Shown here one piece after another: positions 1 to 6,401 of a DNA stretch of 10,701 bases. Source of the stretch: an uncultured Collinsella sp. (GTDB lineage Bacteria; Actinomycetota; Coriobacteriia; Coriobacteriales; Coriobacteriaceae); the NCBI GenBank assembly GCA_900554905.1, contig USJB01000023.1, forward strand, positions 1 to 10,701. The letters are read 5' to 3'. Below the pieces are notes generated by a model, which was not told where the DNA came from, did no database searches, and was given only the letters and a program-made list of their open reading frames with translations. Each line of letters opens with the position of its first letter. Positions within the stretch are counted from its first letter, which is position 1. Both the position numbers and the translations under genes were made by a program.

Positions 1-18
1 CACAATGGAACGAAACGA

Positions 19-54
19 AGCGGGGCCGTTGGCAATATCGCCAGCGGCCCCGCT
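19..54 (-). terminator. Intrinsic terminator of the DUF2130 gene, probably bidirectional
   Basis: A fully paired 15-bp stem (19-33 with 40-54, one G-U pair) closes a six-base loop (34-39). It begins about 20 bases past the DUF2130 stop codon. On the plus strand it is followed by a T-run (TTTT from 54); on the minus strand the tail is only moderately T-rich (TCGTTTCGTTCC). It can therefore serve transcripts from either side. The gene left of the window is not visible. Confidence 0.8.
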
Positions 55-74
55 TTTGCACTATGCGCTATGCC

Positions 75-1832
75 TTACTCGGCATCCTCGACCTCATACG
101 AATCCGCCTCGGCGGGCTCATCGTTTGTCTCTGGCGCAGCCCCGCGCGCCTCGTCAAAGGCCGCCTTCATGGTCTTGTTGCCCCACGTGAGCTTGCGAAT
201 GGTAAGATCGTCGGCTTTCTTGTTGGCAAGGCGCAGGTTGTTCTCGGAAGACAGCAACGCCTCCTTGGTTTTCTGCAGGTGGCTAATCGTCTTGTCGATC
301 TCATCGATCGCCGTTTGGAACTTGCGGCTCGCGATCTCGTAGTTGCGACCGAAATCATTCTTGAACTTTTCCATCTTGGCTTCGAAGTTCGTGACGTCGA
401 TATTCTGCTGCTTGTACTCCGCCAGTTCCTGCTTATAGCGCAGCGAACCCATGGCGGCGTTGCGCAGCAGCGTGATCATGGGAATGAAGAACTGCGGACG
501 GATCACGTACATCTTCTCGTAGCGATAGCTCACGTCGACTATCCCTGCGTTATAGAGCTCGCTTTCGGGCTCGAGCAGTGTGCAGAGCACCGCGTACTCA
601 CAGCCTTTCTGGCGACGATCGTGATCAAGTTTCTTAAAGAAGTCCTCGTTTTTGTGCTTGGTCGCAGTCTCGTCGTTCTCGTTTTTCATCTCGAACATAA
701 TCGAAATGACCTCGTTACCGCTTGCGTCGCACTCGCGGAAGATAAAGTCGCCCTTGGTGCCCTCGGACGCATCGTTATCCTTCTCGAAGTACGCGTTAGG
801 AAACGCCGTCATGCGCAGACGGTTAAACTCGGTCTCGCAGTGCTGCTCGAGCGACTCGCCCACCATCTTGGTGGACAGGCGGACCTTCATGTCCTTAAGG
901 CGCTCAATCTCTTCATCCTTGTAGCGAATCAGGTCATCGCTCGCACGCTTGGCCTGCGCAAGCTCGAGCTCGTGTGCCGCCTTGGCCTGTTCCTCGCGAG
1001 AATCGCGCACAGCCAGCTCGCTCGTCAGTTTGGCACGTGCCTCATCGCGCTCTCGCTCCGCCGCGGCGACCGCCTCTGACAGGTTCATTTTTGCCATCAG
1101 TTCCTGCTCGCGCAGCTGGGCACGCAGGCCCTCGGCCTCTTGCTCGGACTGAGCCTTTGCGGCGGAAAACTTCTCCTGCGCCTTCGCGCGATAGTCAGTA
1201 AGCGCGCGCTCGGCCTCGCTGCGAGCGGCATCGAGCTCACGCTGCGACTCTGCCGCGGCAGCGGCAAGCGCCATCTCCTGGGCTTTGTCCGCCGCGGCGA
1301 GCCTGGCCTGCAGCTCAGCAATCTGAGCGTCGCGCGCAGCTAAATCGTTTTGAGCAGCGTTGCGCGCCGCCGACTCGGCAAGCTTTGCTTCGTCATCTTT
1401 GCGCCCAAGCTGCGCACGCAGGCTATCAATCTCACGCTGGAGTTCGGCATTTTCCTTTTGAGCATTGGCTCGTGCCTCTACCGCCGCGCGCTGGCTTGCA
1501 CTCTCGCGCTCTGCGGCAGCGCCCTCGAGCTTAGCGCGCAGCTCGGCAAGCTCAGCATCGCGCTTGGCAACCTCTTGTGCCAGTTGCTGAGCCGCAGCGT
1601 TCTTCTGCTCAACGAGCTGAGCGTTGCGCTGAGACTCTGCCTCCTGCAAAGCAGCCGTCGAACGCGAGCGCTCAAGCTCCAGCGCCTGCTCGCCCTCGCG
1701 CTGGACTGCCTTCACACGCTCATCCAGGTCGCGCGAGAACTCGGCATCGCGCACCTGCTTGACGATATCCGCATAGCCGGATGCATCGACCTTAAAGACT
1801 TCGCCACAATGCGGGCACTTGATCTCATTCAT
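75..1832 (-). CDS. DUF2130 coiled-coil protein with nuclease-like C-terminal domain
   Basis: 585 residues. The N-terminus has one CPHCG knuckle (Cys6, Cys9) with no second pair visible. Residues about 30-320 form a very long Ala/Glu/Arg/Gln-rich heptad region, a predicted coiled coil. Residues about 322-560 match the DUF2130 family (PF09903): a conserved GESLEQHCE start, then KGDFIF (360-365) and FEMKNEND (380-387). The spacing of Asp362 and Glu381-x-Lys383 is like the D...ExK core of PD-(D/E)XK nucleases; that is an inference, and activity is unproven. The tail (565-585) is acidic and disordered-looking. The ATG at 1832 is preceded by GAGGAG five bases upstream, which fixes the start. No signal peptide or membrane segment is seen, so it is cytoplasmic. 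The cellular role of the family is unknown to me. Confidence 0.9.
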   Translation of the reverse strand: MNEIKCPHCGEVFKVDASGYADIVKQVRDAEFSRDLDERVKAVQREGEQALELERSRSTAALQEAESQRNAQLVEQKNAAAQQLAQEVAKRDAELAELRAKLEGAAAERESASQRAAVEARANAQKENAELQREIDSLRAQLGRKDDEAKLAESAARNAAQNDLAARDAQIAELQARLAAADKAQEMALAAAAAESQRELDAARSEAERALTDYRAKAQEKFSAAKAQSEQEAEGLRAQLREQELMAKMNLSEAVAAAERERDEARAKLTSELAVRDSREEQAKAAHELELAQAKRASDDLIRYKDEEIERLKDMKVRLSTKMVGESLEQHCETEFNRLRMTAFPNAYFEKDNDASEGTKGDFIFRECDASGNEVISIMFEMKNENDETATKHKNEDFFKKLDHDRRQKGCEYAVLCTLLEPESELYNAGIVDVSYRYEKMYVIRPQFFIPMITLLRNAAMGSLRYKQELAEYKQQNIDVTNFEAKMEKFKNDFGRNYEIASRKFQTAIDEIDKTISHLQKTKEALLSSENNLRLANKKADDLTIRKLTWGNKTMKAAFDEARGAAPETNDEPAEADSYEVEDAE

Positions 1833-1890
1833 AGCAGCTCCTCGATGGACGCAAATTTCAACCGCCTACACTCTACCGCGCCGCACGGAC

Positions 1891-1925
1891 AAAAAAGGCG
1901 CCGCCGCCATAATGGCAACGGCGCC
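1891..1925 (-). terminator. Intrinsic terminator after the phosphoesterase gene
   Basis: Reading the minus strand, GGCGCCGTTGCC (1925 to 1914) pairs completely with GGCGGCGGCGCC (1908 to 1897), with two G-U pairs, around the loop ATTAT. Six T (1896 to 1891) follow. This is a textbook rho-independent terminator. It lies about 50 bases past the phosphoesterase stop and about 60 bases before the DUF2130 start, so it separates the two units. Its outer GGCGCC (1925-1920) is also the end of a larger upstream hairpin. Confidence 0.85.
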
Positions 1926-1975
1926 AGAACCACCACAAAGGCGCACTGTGTCCCCTTTGTGGTGGTTCTGGCGCC
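1920..1975 (-). repeat. 22-bp perfect inverted repeat overlapping the terminator
   Basis: Bases 1920-1941 are the exact reverse complement of 1954-1975, with a 12-base spacer (1942-1953). The arms start with GGCGCCAGAACC. The hairpin begins directly after the phosphoesterase stop codon (1976-1978). Its minus-strand 3' arm ends with the GGCGCC that forms the base of the following terminator stem, so the two structures cannot both form completely. It could be a dispersed intergenic repeat, an antiterminator-like element or a transcript-end stabiliser; the sequence alone does not decide. Confidence 0.85.
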
Positions 1976-2521
1976 CTATAGCCCAAAGAAGCTAAGAATC
2001 TGGTCGCGGCTTACGGGCTTGTACTCGTTGGCGTCGAGGCCCACATCGTAGCGGTAAATGGGGCGCTCGCGATCGCGGTTGCGTGCGTTGGTGCGGTCTC
2101 CTCTGCTGTGGATATGCCCGTGTAGCATGATGGCGCCACGCGCCTTACCATTCCAGCTGAGCATGGGGTAGTGGCTCATCACCAGACGATGGCCCTTGGC
2201 ATAGCCGGGAGCAACCTCCAGGTAATCGCGCACGTCTTCCCAAATTTGCGGGGCGTCGGGATCTTCCCAGTCGCCGTCATGGTTACCGCGGATGAGCGTC
2301 GCATTCTTGCATTCGATACGCTCGCGCAGGCGCACCGCCTCCGCCATGGGCAAGCGATACGTAAAGTCTCCCAGGATATAGAGGCGGTCGTCCGCAGCCA
2401 CGCACTCATTGATGGCATCGATGACCTTGCGGTTCATCTCCTCGACCGAATCAAACGGCCGATCCATGTCGTGCAAGATATTCGTATCGCCCAGGTGCAG
2501 GTCGGCGGTAAACCACATCAT
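1976..2521 (-). CDS. Calcineurin-like metallophosphoesterase
   Basis: 181 residues, a compact single-domain metallophosphoesterase. All signature motifs are visible: D7-x-H9 (TADLHLGD), GD (51-52, LGDF), GNHD (79-82), His117 in SHYP, and GHIH (135-138). These ligate the two metal ions in this superfamily and cleave phosphomono- or diester bonds. The substrate cannot be read from the sequence. The short length and the DLHLGDTNI start resemble stand-alone phosphoesterases often found beside phage or accessory genes. The start has two consecutive ATG codons; the first (2521) has GAGGG eight bases upstream and is preferred. It follows the HIRAN gene and the small acidic ORF on the same strand, probably as one operon. 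No signal peptide. Confidence 0.9.
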   Translation of the reverse strand: MMWFTADLHLGDTNILHDMDRPFDSVEEMNRKVIDAINECVAADDRLYILGDFTYRLPMAEAVRLRERIECKNATLIRGNHDGDWEDPDAPQIWEDVRDYLEVAPGYAKGHRLVMSHYPMLSWNGKARGAIMLHGHIHSRGDRTNARNRDRERPIYRYDVGLDANEYKPVSRDQILSFFGL

Positions 2522-2587
2522 CGTCTATGCCCTCATTTCGCAACGCGTCAAACTCGTGCTAAGTATACAGACACAGCGATACGGCGG

Positions 2588-2767
2588 TTAGCCAAAGAGC
2601 CCGCCGAACAGGCCGCGGCGGCGTTTGTCTTGCTTTTTCGAAGCGTCACCCTAAGTTTTCTTGTCCCGCCGTTTCTTACGGTCCTGTTCCAGATCATCGT
2701 CGTCGAGCAGCAGATCCCACTCAAACGGATCATCCGTCAAATCGAACAGGTCATCGTCATCAAACAT
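2588..2767 (-). pseudogene. Small acidic/basic protein gene split by an in-frame amber codon
   Basis: Starting at ATG 2767, with GGGAG about six bases upstream, the frame gives 38 residues: an Asp-rich start (MFDDDDLFDLTDDPFEWDLL), a second DDDD run and a basic RKKRRDKK end. TAG follows at 2651-2653. The same frame then continues for 20 codons with a basic stretch and ends GLFGGLFG and TAA at 2588. Persistence of the frame and the orderly Gly-Leu-Phe end suggest an ancestral 59-residue protein interrupted by one nonsense change. Alternatives are a genuine 38-residue product, readthrough, or an assembly error. It starts 18 bases after the HIRAN stop, so it is in that operon. I do not recognise a function. 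Confidence 0.6.
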
Positions 2768-2785
2768 GGCAGTCTCCCATACCGA

Positions 2786-3112
2786 TTAGCGAGCATCCAC
2801 CACATAGAGCCCAACGCGCACCTGATGCCACGGGCTGCGCTCGGGGGCAACCTGTTGCACGCGGGCCTCAAACACGTCCTCGTGGCCGTAATACATCATC
2901 AAGGACAGTGGACCGACCTCGTTTCCCGGAACGTAGCCAAGTTTGGTCTTGCCATAGTAGATCGCAACTGCCTCGGGATCATGGGGATTATCGCGCTCGG
3001 CACACAGTGTCAGTTTATCGCCCGCTTTAAGATCGCCTAGGACCAAAGCGCCGTCGGCATATTGAAATCCTGCGATATGAAACGACAGAAGAACACGTGA
3101 AGGCTCGTACAT
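2786..3112 (-). CDS. HIRAN-domain protein
   Basis: 108 residues that are essentially one HIRAN domain (PF08797). Visible family features are FHIAGFQYADGALVL (11-25), the ERDNPHDPEAVAI segment (39-51) and LGYVP (58-62). HIRAN domains are small beta-barrel modules, best known for binding 3' DNA ends at the N-terminus of SNF2-type helicases such as HLTF. Bacteria also have stand-alone versions of unknown role. The start ATG (3112) has AGGGGAG five bases upstream. It is the first gene of a minus-strand group with the small acidic ORF and the phosphoesterase, which hints at, but does not prove, a nucleic-acid-related role for the group. No membrane segment. Confidence 0.85.
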   Translation of the reverse strand: MYEPSRVLLSFHIAGFQYADGALVLGDLKAGDKLTLCAERDNPHDPEAVAIYYGKTKLGYVPGNEVGPLSLMMYYGHEDVFEARVQQVAPERSPWHQVRVGLYVVDAR

Positions 3113-3225
3113 AGCAACTCCCCTAACGGCCGGATAAACCAGCGTTTAACCTTACCGAGAAGTCTACGGGCCCGTGCGGACACAAATACATCCTGTCTGC
3201 GTCCTTCAATCGTTTGCCTCAACGC

Positions 3226-3254
3226 TTGCGCGACAGAACGCTTGCAGATAAGAT
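3226..3254 (+). promoter_or_regulatory. Possible plus-strand promoter facing the micro-toxin gene
   Basis: TTGCGC (3226-3231), a 17-base spacer, then TAAGAT (3249-3254) fit a sigma-70 promoter moderately. No plus-strand gene follows, but a transcript from here would run antisense across the small hydrophobic ORF at 3348-3431. The hairpin at 3495-3528, followed by a T-rich stretch (3533-3536), could end it. Pattern-based only. Confidence 0.25.
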
Positions 3255-3347
3255 AGAACACGGATGGCACCCGTTGCCGCGGGTCTTGCCAACTCCGATA
3301 CACGTTTTCATCGTGAGAAGTGGCCGTCTTCGCTTACGCGGGGGCGG

Positions 3348-3431
3348 CTATTTCATTCGGCCGATAAACAGACCGAGTTCGATAGCCGCAATCAACAACG
3401 CCAATAACGAAATAACATCGCTTACGTTCAT
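3348..3431 (-). CDS. 27-residue hydrophobic peptide, holin-like/type I toxin candidate
   Basis: The ATG at 3431 has AAGGG seven bases upstream. The translation begins MNVSDVISLLALLIAAIE and continues LGLFIGRMK before TAG (3348-3350). A polar start, one hydrophobic helix of about 18 residues and a short basic end are the shape of the putative holin-like toxin group (Hol_Tox, related in style to TxpA/BsrG peptides), which act at the membrane. The assignment rests on shape and motif style, not alignment. The ribosome site is inside a small hairpin (3438-3452). A possible antisense promoter lies beyond its 3' end. It is far shorter than usual annotation cut-offs, so it would normally be missed. 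A chance ORF remains possible, though the strong ribosome site argues against this. Confidence 0.55.
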   Translation of the reverse strand: MNVSDVISLLALLIAAIELGLFIGRMK

Positions 3432-3437
3432 ACCAAA

Positions 3438-3452
3438 TCCCTTCTAAAGGGA
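3438..3452 (-). promoter_or_regulatory. Hairpin enclosing the micro-toxin ribosome site
   Basis: TCCCTT (3438-3443) and AAGGGA (3447-3452) pair around a three-base loop. In the minus-strand transcript the second arm is the Shine-Dalgarno sequence AAGGGA of the 27-residue ORF. Folding would hide it and lower translation, as is common in type I toxin mRNAs. Confidence 0.45.
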
Positions 3453-3494
3453 GTTGGCCCATCCGTGCTCCATAACAGTAGTCTAACGCAAAAT

Positions 3495-3528
3495 GCAGGT
3501 AATAGGAACACTTGTTCGTATTACCTGC
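3495..3528 (-). terminator. Terminator hairpin after the aldehyde dehydrogenase gene
   Basis: GCAGGTAATA (3495-3504) pairs with TATTACCTGC (3519-3528). After one G-G mismatch, GAAC (3506-3509) pairs with GTTC (3514-3517) around ACTT. It starts eight bases past the aldehyde dehydrogenase stop on the minus strand and is followed there by ATTTTGCG. On the plus strand it is followed by GCCCTTTTCT, so it may work in both directions. Confidence 0.65.
3506..3517. promoter_or_regulatory. GAAC-N4-GTTC palindrome, LexA-box-like
   Basis: GAACACTTGTTC matches the GAAC-N4-GTTC core of Gram-positive LexA (SOS) boxes. It sits 75 bases upstream of the hydrophobic peptide start, but also inside the upper stem of the terminator hairpin at 3495-3528, so the match may be a by-product of that stem. 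Confidence 0.25.
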
Positions 3529-3536
3529 GCCCTTTT

Positions 3537-4916
3537 CTAATGCACAAACATGCGCACGAATTTGTGCTTCCAGCTTGCGTAGGGCGCATACCGAAACGGC
3601 ACGTCCAGCCAAGTTGCCTTGTTCACGATACTCTTCTTGTGGCTAAACGTATCGAAGCTCTCGCGTCCATGGTACTGCCCCATACCGCTCGCGCCCATGC
3701 CGCCAAAGCCCATATGGCTCGTAGCCAAGTGCATGATCGTGTCGTTGACACAGCCACCGCCAAAGGGCACGTAACGCACGAAGCGCTGCTGAACTGCGCG
3801 ATCCTGACTAAAGATATACAGGGCCAGCGGCGTCGGACGATCCGTAATAAACGCTTCGGCCTCGTCTAGGCTCTCAAACGTCAGCACCGGCAAGATGGGA
3901 CCGAAGATCTCCTCCTGCATCACGGCGTCATCGGGGGTCACGCCGTCCAAAATCGTCGGCTCGATCTTCAGCGAAGTCTCCCGCGCGGTGCCTCCAAGCA
4001 CGACCTTATCGGGATCGATCAGCCCGCGCACGCGCGCAAAATGCTTGGCGTTGACGATATGCCCGTAATCCTCGTTATCGAGCGGATGCTCGCCAAACAT
4101 ACGGCGGACCTCTTCCTTGATGAGGCCCAGCAGCTCGTCGTGCACGCGCGTATCGACCAGCAGGTAGTCGGGCGCCACGCAGGTCTGCCCCACGTTGAGC
4201 CATTTACCAAAGGCGATACGCCGTGCCGCAACCTTCAAGTTTGCCGTTGCATCCACGATGCAGGGGCTCTTTCCGCCCAGCTCGAGCGTCACGGGCGTAA
4301 GGTTTTTACTTGCGTGCTCCATGACGAGTTTGCCGACTGGAACGCTACCGGTAAAGAAGATCTTGTCCCAGCACTCATCGAGCAGCGCTTCGTTTTCGGC
4401 GCGCCCGCCCTCGACGACCGTCACCAGGCACGGATCAAATGCCTCTTCACAGATTTGCTTGAGCACCGCGCTCGATGCCGGAGCATAGGCACTCGGCTTG
4501 ATGATCACGGTATTGCCTGCGGCAAGGGCGCCGGCGAGCGGCTCGAGTGTTAGCAAAAACGGGTAGTTCCACGGAGCCATAATGAGCGTGACGCCATAGG
4601 GCACGGCTTGCGTTTTGCACACGCTCACGGCGTTAGCGAGATCGCACGGACGCAGGCGCGGACGACTCCACCGAGCCACGTGAGCGATCTGATGTCGAAT
4701 CTCGGAAAGCGACGTACCAATCTCGCACATATAGGCCTCGTCATGCGACTTCCCCAAATCGGTCTTGAGCGCATGGGCGATATCGGCCTCGTGGGCCCGC
4801 ACCGCATCGCGTAAACTCACGAGCGCGCGACGTCGAGCATCGACATCAAACGTGGCGTGCGTCTTAAAGTAGGCGCGCTGATCGCCGACGATGCGCGCAA
4901 TTTCCTCGGTGTTCAT
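3537..4916 (-). CDS. NAD(P)-dependent aldehyde dehydrogenase, ALDH3-like
   Basis: 459 residues, typical of the class 3-like, non-acylating bacterial aldehyde dehydrogenases that oxidise an aldehyde to the acid. Visible motifs are PWNYP (115-119), the cofactor Lys140 in IIKPSAYAP, FTGS (188-191), general-base Glu212 in ELGGKSP, nucleophile Cys246 in NVGQTC, EEIFGP (335-340) and the FGGMGASGMGQYHG segment near 404-417. All key residues are intact. The start ATG (4916) has AGGAGG four bases upstream, and the stop codon of the alcohol dehydrogenase overlaps that ribosome site, so translation is probably coupled. No signal peptide or transmembrane helix is evident. Substrate chain length is not readable. 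The hairpin at 3495-3528 ends the operon. Confidence 0.95.
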   Translation of the reverse strand: MNTEEIARIVGDQRAYFKTHATFDVDARRRALVSLRDAVRAHEADIAHALKTDLGKSHDEAYMCEIGTSLSEIRHQIAHVARWSRPRLRPCDLANAVSVCKTQAVPYGVTLIMAPWNYPFLLTLEPLAGALAAGNTVIIKPSAYAPASSAVLKQICEEAFDPCLVTVVEGGRAENEALLDECWDKIFFTGSVPVGKLVMEHASKNLTPVTLELGGKSPCIVDATANLKVAARRIAFGKWLNVGQTCVAPDYLLVDTRVHDELLGLIKEEVRRMFGEHPLDNEDYGHIVNAKHFARVRGLIDPDKVVLGGTARETSLKIEPTILDGVTPDDAVMQEEIFGPILPVLTFESLDEAEAFITDRPTPLALYIFSQDRAVQQRFVRYVPFGGGCVNDTIMHLATSHMGFGGMGASGMGQYHGRESFDTFSHKKSIVNKATWLDVPFRYAPYASWKHKFVRMFVH

Positions 4917-4924
4917 GGACCCTC

Positions 4925-6145
4925 CTAATTCTCGTCCTCAAACATACCACCTGCAACGACTTCGTACATATGCTCGAGCTCCAAGCGGTCCATTAGAAGC
5001 GGAACGGGGTATAGCGGATTGGCCTCGGCATCGGCATGGGCCGCCATTTGCGGAATATCGGAGCGGCGAATACCCGAGACATATTTGGGGATTCCCAGGG
5101 CCTCGTTCATGCGGTCGACCCAATCGATAAAGGCCTCGGCCGCAAGACTATCCTGCGCGGTAGCCGGCGCAATGCCCGCCATGTGAGCAAGATCGGCAAG
5201 CTTGGGGGCGGCGGCGTCACCATAAGCGCGAAGCATGTGCGGCAGGATGATCGCGTTGGCCAAACCGTGCGGAATTCCGTATCGGCCGCCCAAACTGTGC
5301 GCGATGGCATGCACATATCCGACATAGGAGCGGGTAAACGCAACGCCCGCCTTATACGCCGCCAAAAGCATATTGCGACGAGCGCACATGTCGTCACCAT
5401 GCTCATAGGCCTCGAGCAAATTGTCGTGGATAAGCTGCACCGCCTGTCGCGCCATCTTACGCGTATAGGGCGTGGTGCTTCGCCCGATAAAGGCCTCAAC
5501 GGCATGCGTCAGGGCGTCCATGCCCGTCTGCCCCGTAATGGAAGCGGGCAAGCCGCACGTAAACTCGGGGTCGTGGACTGCAAAACGCGGGATGAGCACA
5601 AAGTCGTTAATGGGGTATTTGTAGTGCGTCCCGTCATCGGTAATTACCGCCGCAAGCGTGACTTCGCTTCCCGTACCGGCGGTAGTGGGAACGGCGATGA
5701 GCAGCGGCAGGCGACGATGAATCCGCAGCAGGCCGCGCATCTTGTTGATGGGCTTGTTTGGCTGCGCAATGCGTGCGCCCACGCCCTTGGCACAGTCCAT
5801 GGCCGAGCCACCGCCAAAGCCGATAATGGCCTGGCAGGCGCTCTCTCGATACAGGGACGCCGCTTCTTCCACGTTTGAAACCGTGGGGTTTGCACGCGTT
5901 TCGGCATAGACCGTAATGCCAATCCCCCTGGATGCGAGCGCCGTCTCGAGCGGTGCCGTGAGCCCCAGACGGGTAATGCCGGGATCCGTCACGATAAGGA
6001 CCTTCTGGATCGAGCGCTTTTGAAGCACCGCGGGCACATCCTCGGCATGCTCTAAAATGCGCGGCTCGGTATAGGGCAGGATCGGCAATGCAATGCGAAA
6101 AACCGTCTGATATGTTCGGCACCAGGCACGACGGGCTAGATGCAT
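4925..6145 (-). CDS. Iron-containing (group III) alcohol dehydrogenase
   Basis: 406 residues. An N-terminal extension of about 30 residues (WCRTYQTVFRIALPILPYTE) precedes the usual Rossmann-like half. Visible features are GGGSAMDCAK (111-120) for NAD(P) binding, PTTAGTGSE (153-161), and the metal ligands predicted by comparison with FucO: Asp210 and His214 (DALTH), His279 and His293 (GIPHG), plus conserved His283. It should interconvert an alcohol and aldehyde; the adjacent aldehyde dehydrogenase would handle the aldehyde. The start ATG (6145) has AAGGAG eight bases upstream. That site can fold with TCCTT just after it (6147-6159). First gene of the operon, probably transcribed from the divergent region at 6146-6401. 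The exact substrate is unknown. Confidence 0.93.
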   Translation of the reverse strand: MHLARRAWCRTYQTVFRIALPILPYTEPRILEHAEDVPAVLQKRSIQKVLIVTDPGITRLGLTAPLETALASRGIGITVYAETRANPTVSNVEEAASLYRESACQAIIGFGGGSAMDCAKGVGARIAQPNKPINKMRGLLRIHRRLPLLIAVPTTAGTGSEVTLAAVITDDGTHYKYPINDFVLIPRFAVHDPEFTCGLPASITGQTGMDALTHAVEAFIGRSTTPYTRKMARQAVQLIHDNLLEAYEHGDDMCARRNMLLAAYKAGVAFTRSYVGYVHAIAHSLGGRYGIPHGLANAIILPHMLRAYGDAAAPKLADLAHMAGIAPATAQDSLAAEAFIDWVDRMNEALGIPKYVSGIRRSDIPQMAAHADAEANPLYPVPLLMDRLELEHMYEVVAGGMFEDEN

Positions 6146-6163
6146 AAAGGAAACTCCTTCATT

Positions 6164-6179
6164 TGTTGATAGGTCAACA
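6164..6179. promoter_or_regulatory. 16-bp palindrome, candidate operator of the dehydrogenase operon
   Basis: TGTTGATAGGTCAACA is a perfect TGTTGA-N4-TCAACA palindrome, in the style of MarR/TetR-type operators. It lies 18 bases upstream of the alcohol dehydrogenase start. A minus-strand TACAAT (6192-6197) could be the -10 box, which would put the palindrome just after the transcription start, a repressor position. No good -35 is visible, and no regulator gene of this operon is in the window. Confidence 0.4.
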
Positions 6180-6289
6180 TTTGCTCGCCCGATTGTACTC
6201 AGCGGCGGTCAAAGACGGCCTGCCAATCGTTAATCAATCAACATCTTCATATCTCAAAATTGTTTTATTAAAAATCATTCCTAATAGGC

Positions 6290-6317
6290 TTCACATTTGG
6301 TTGCATTTATGGATAAT
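6290..6317 (+). promoter_or_regulatory. Sigma-70-type promoter for the rubrerythrin gene
   Basis: TTCACA (6290-6295), a 16-base spacer and GATAAT (6312-6317) give close matches at both boxes, in an AT-rich stretch (6240-6290) unlike the surrounding DNA. The start would be near 6325, leaving a leader of about 77 bases that includes a GC-rich inverted repeat (6337-6365). Confidence 0.55.
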
Positions 6318-6336
6318 AGAACTCGTCAAGACGCAC

Positions 6337-6365
6337 GTCCGGAGAGGGCCCTTACGGGACCGGAC
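6337..6365 (+). other. 5'-leader hairpin of the rubrerythrin mRNA
   Basis: GTCCGG (6337-6342) pairs with CCGGAC (6360-6365), with an inner CCC-TTAC-GGG (6349-6358) and unpaired bases on the left side. It lies 37 bases ahead of the start codon. It may stabilise the leader; no known riboswitch is recognised. Confidence 0.35.
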
Positions 6366-6401
6366 GAGCGCGCAATCGCCATCGATCGAAAGGATCGAAT
6401 C

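Noticed and set aside
63..1079. 338-residue plus-strand open frame
   Set aside because: It is antisense to the DUF2130 gene, has no ribosome site, and its Leu/Val/Arg-rich translation is the usual mirror of a GC-rich coding strand.
2171..3040. 289-residue plus-strand open frame
   Set aside because: It spans three minus-strand genes and their spacers, with no ribosome site or recognisable motif.
3113..3347. A further gene between the HIRAN start and the micro-toxin end
   Set aside because: Short frames exist on both strands, but none has a ribosome site or recognisable composition. The stretch holds only small inverted repeats (for example 3266-3290 and 3301-3315) and the promoter-like pair at 3226-3254.
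6240..6290. Fur or PerR box before the rubrerythrin gene
   Set aside because: The AT-rich stretch has only a loose TATTA-N11-TAATA symmetry and does not match either consensus closely.
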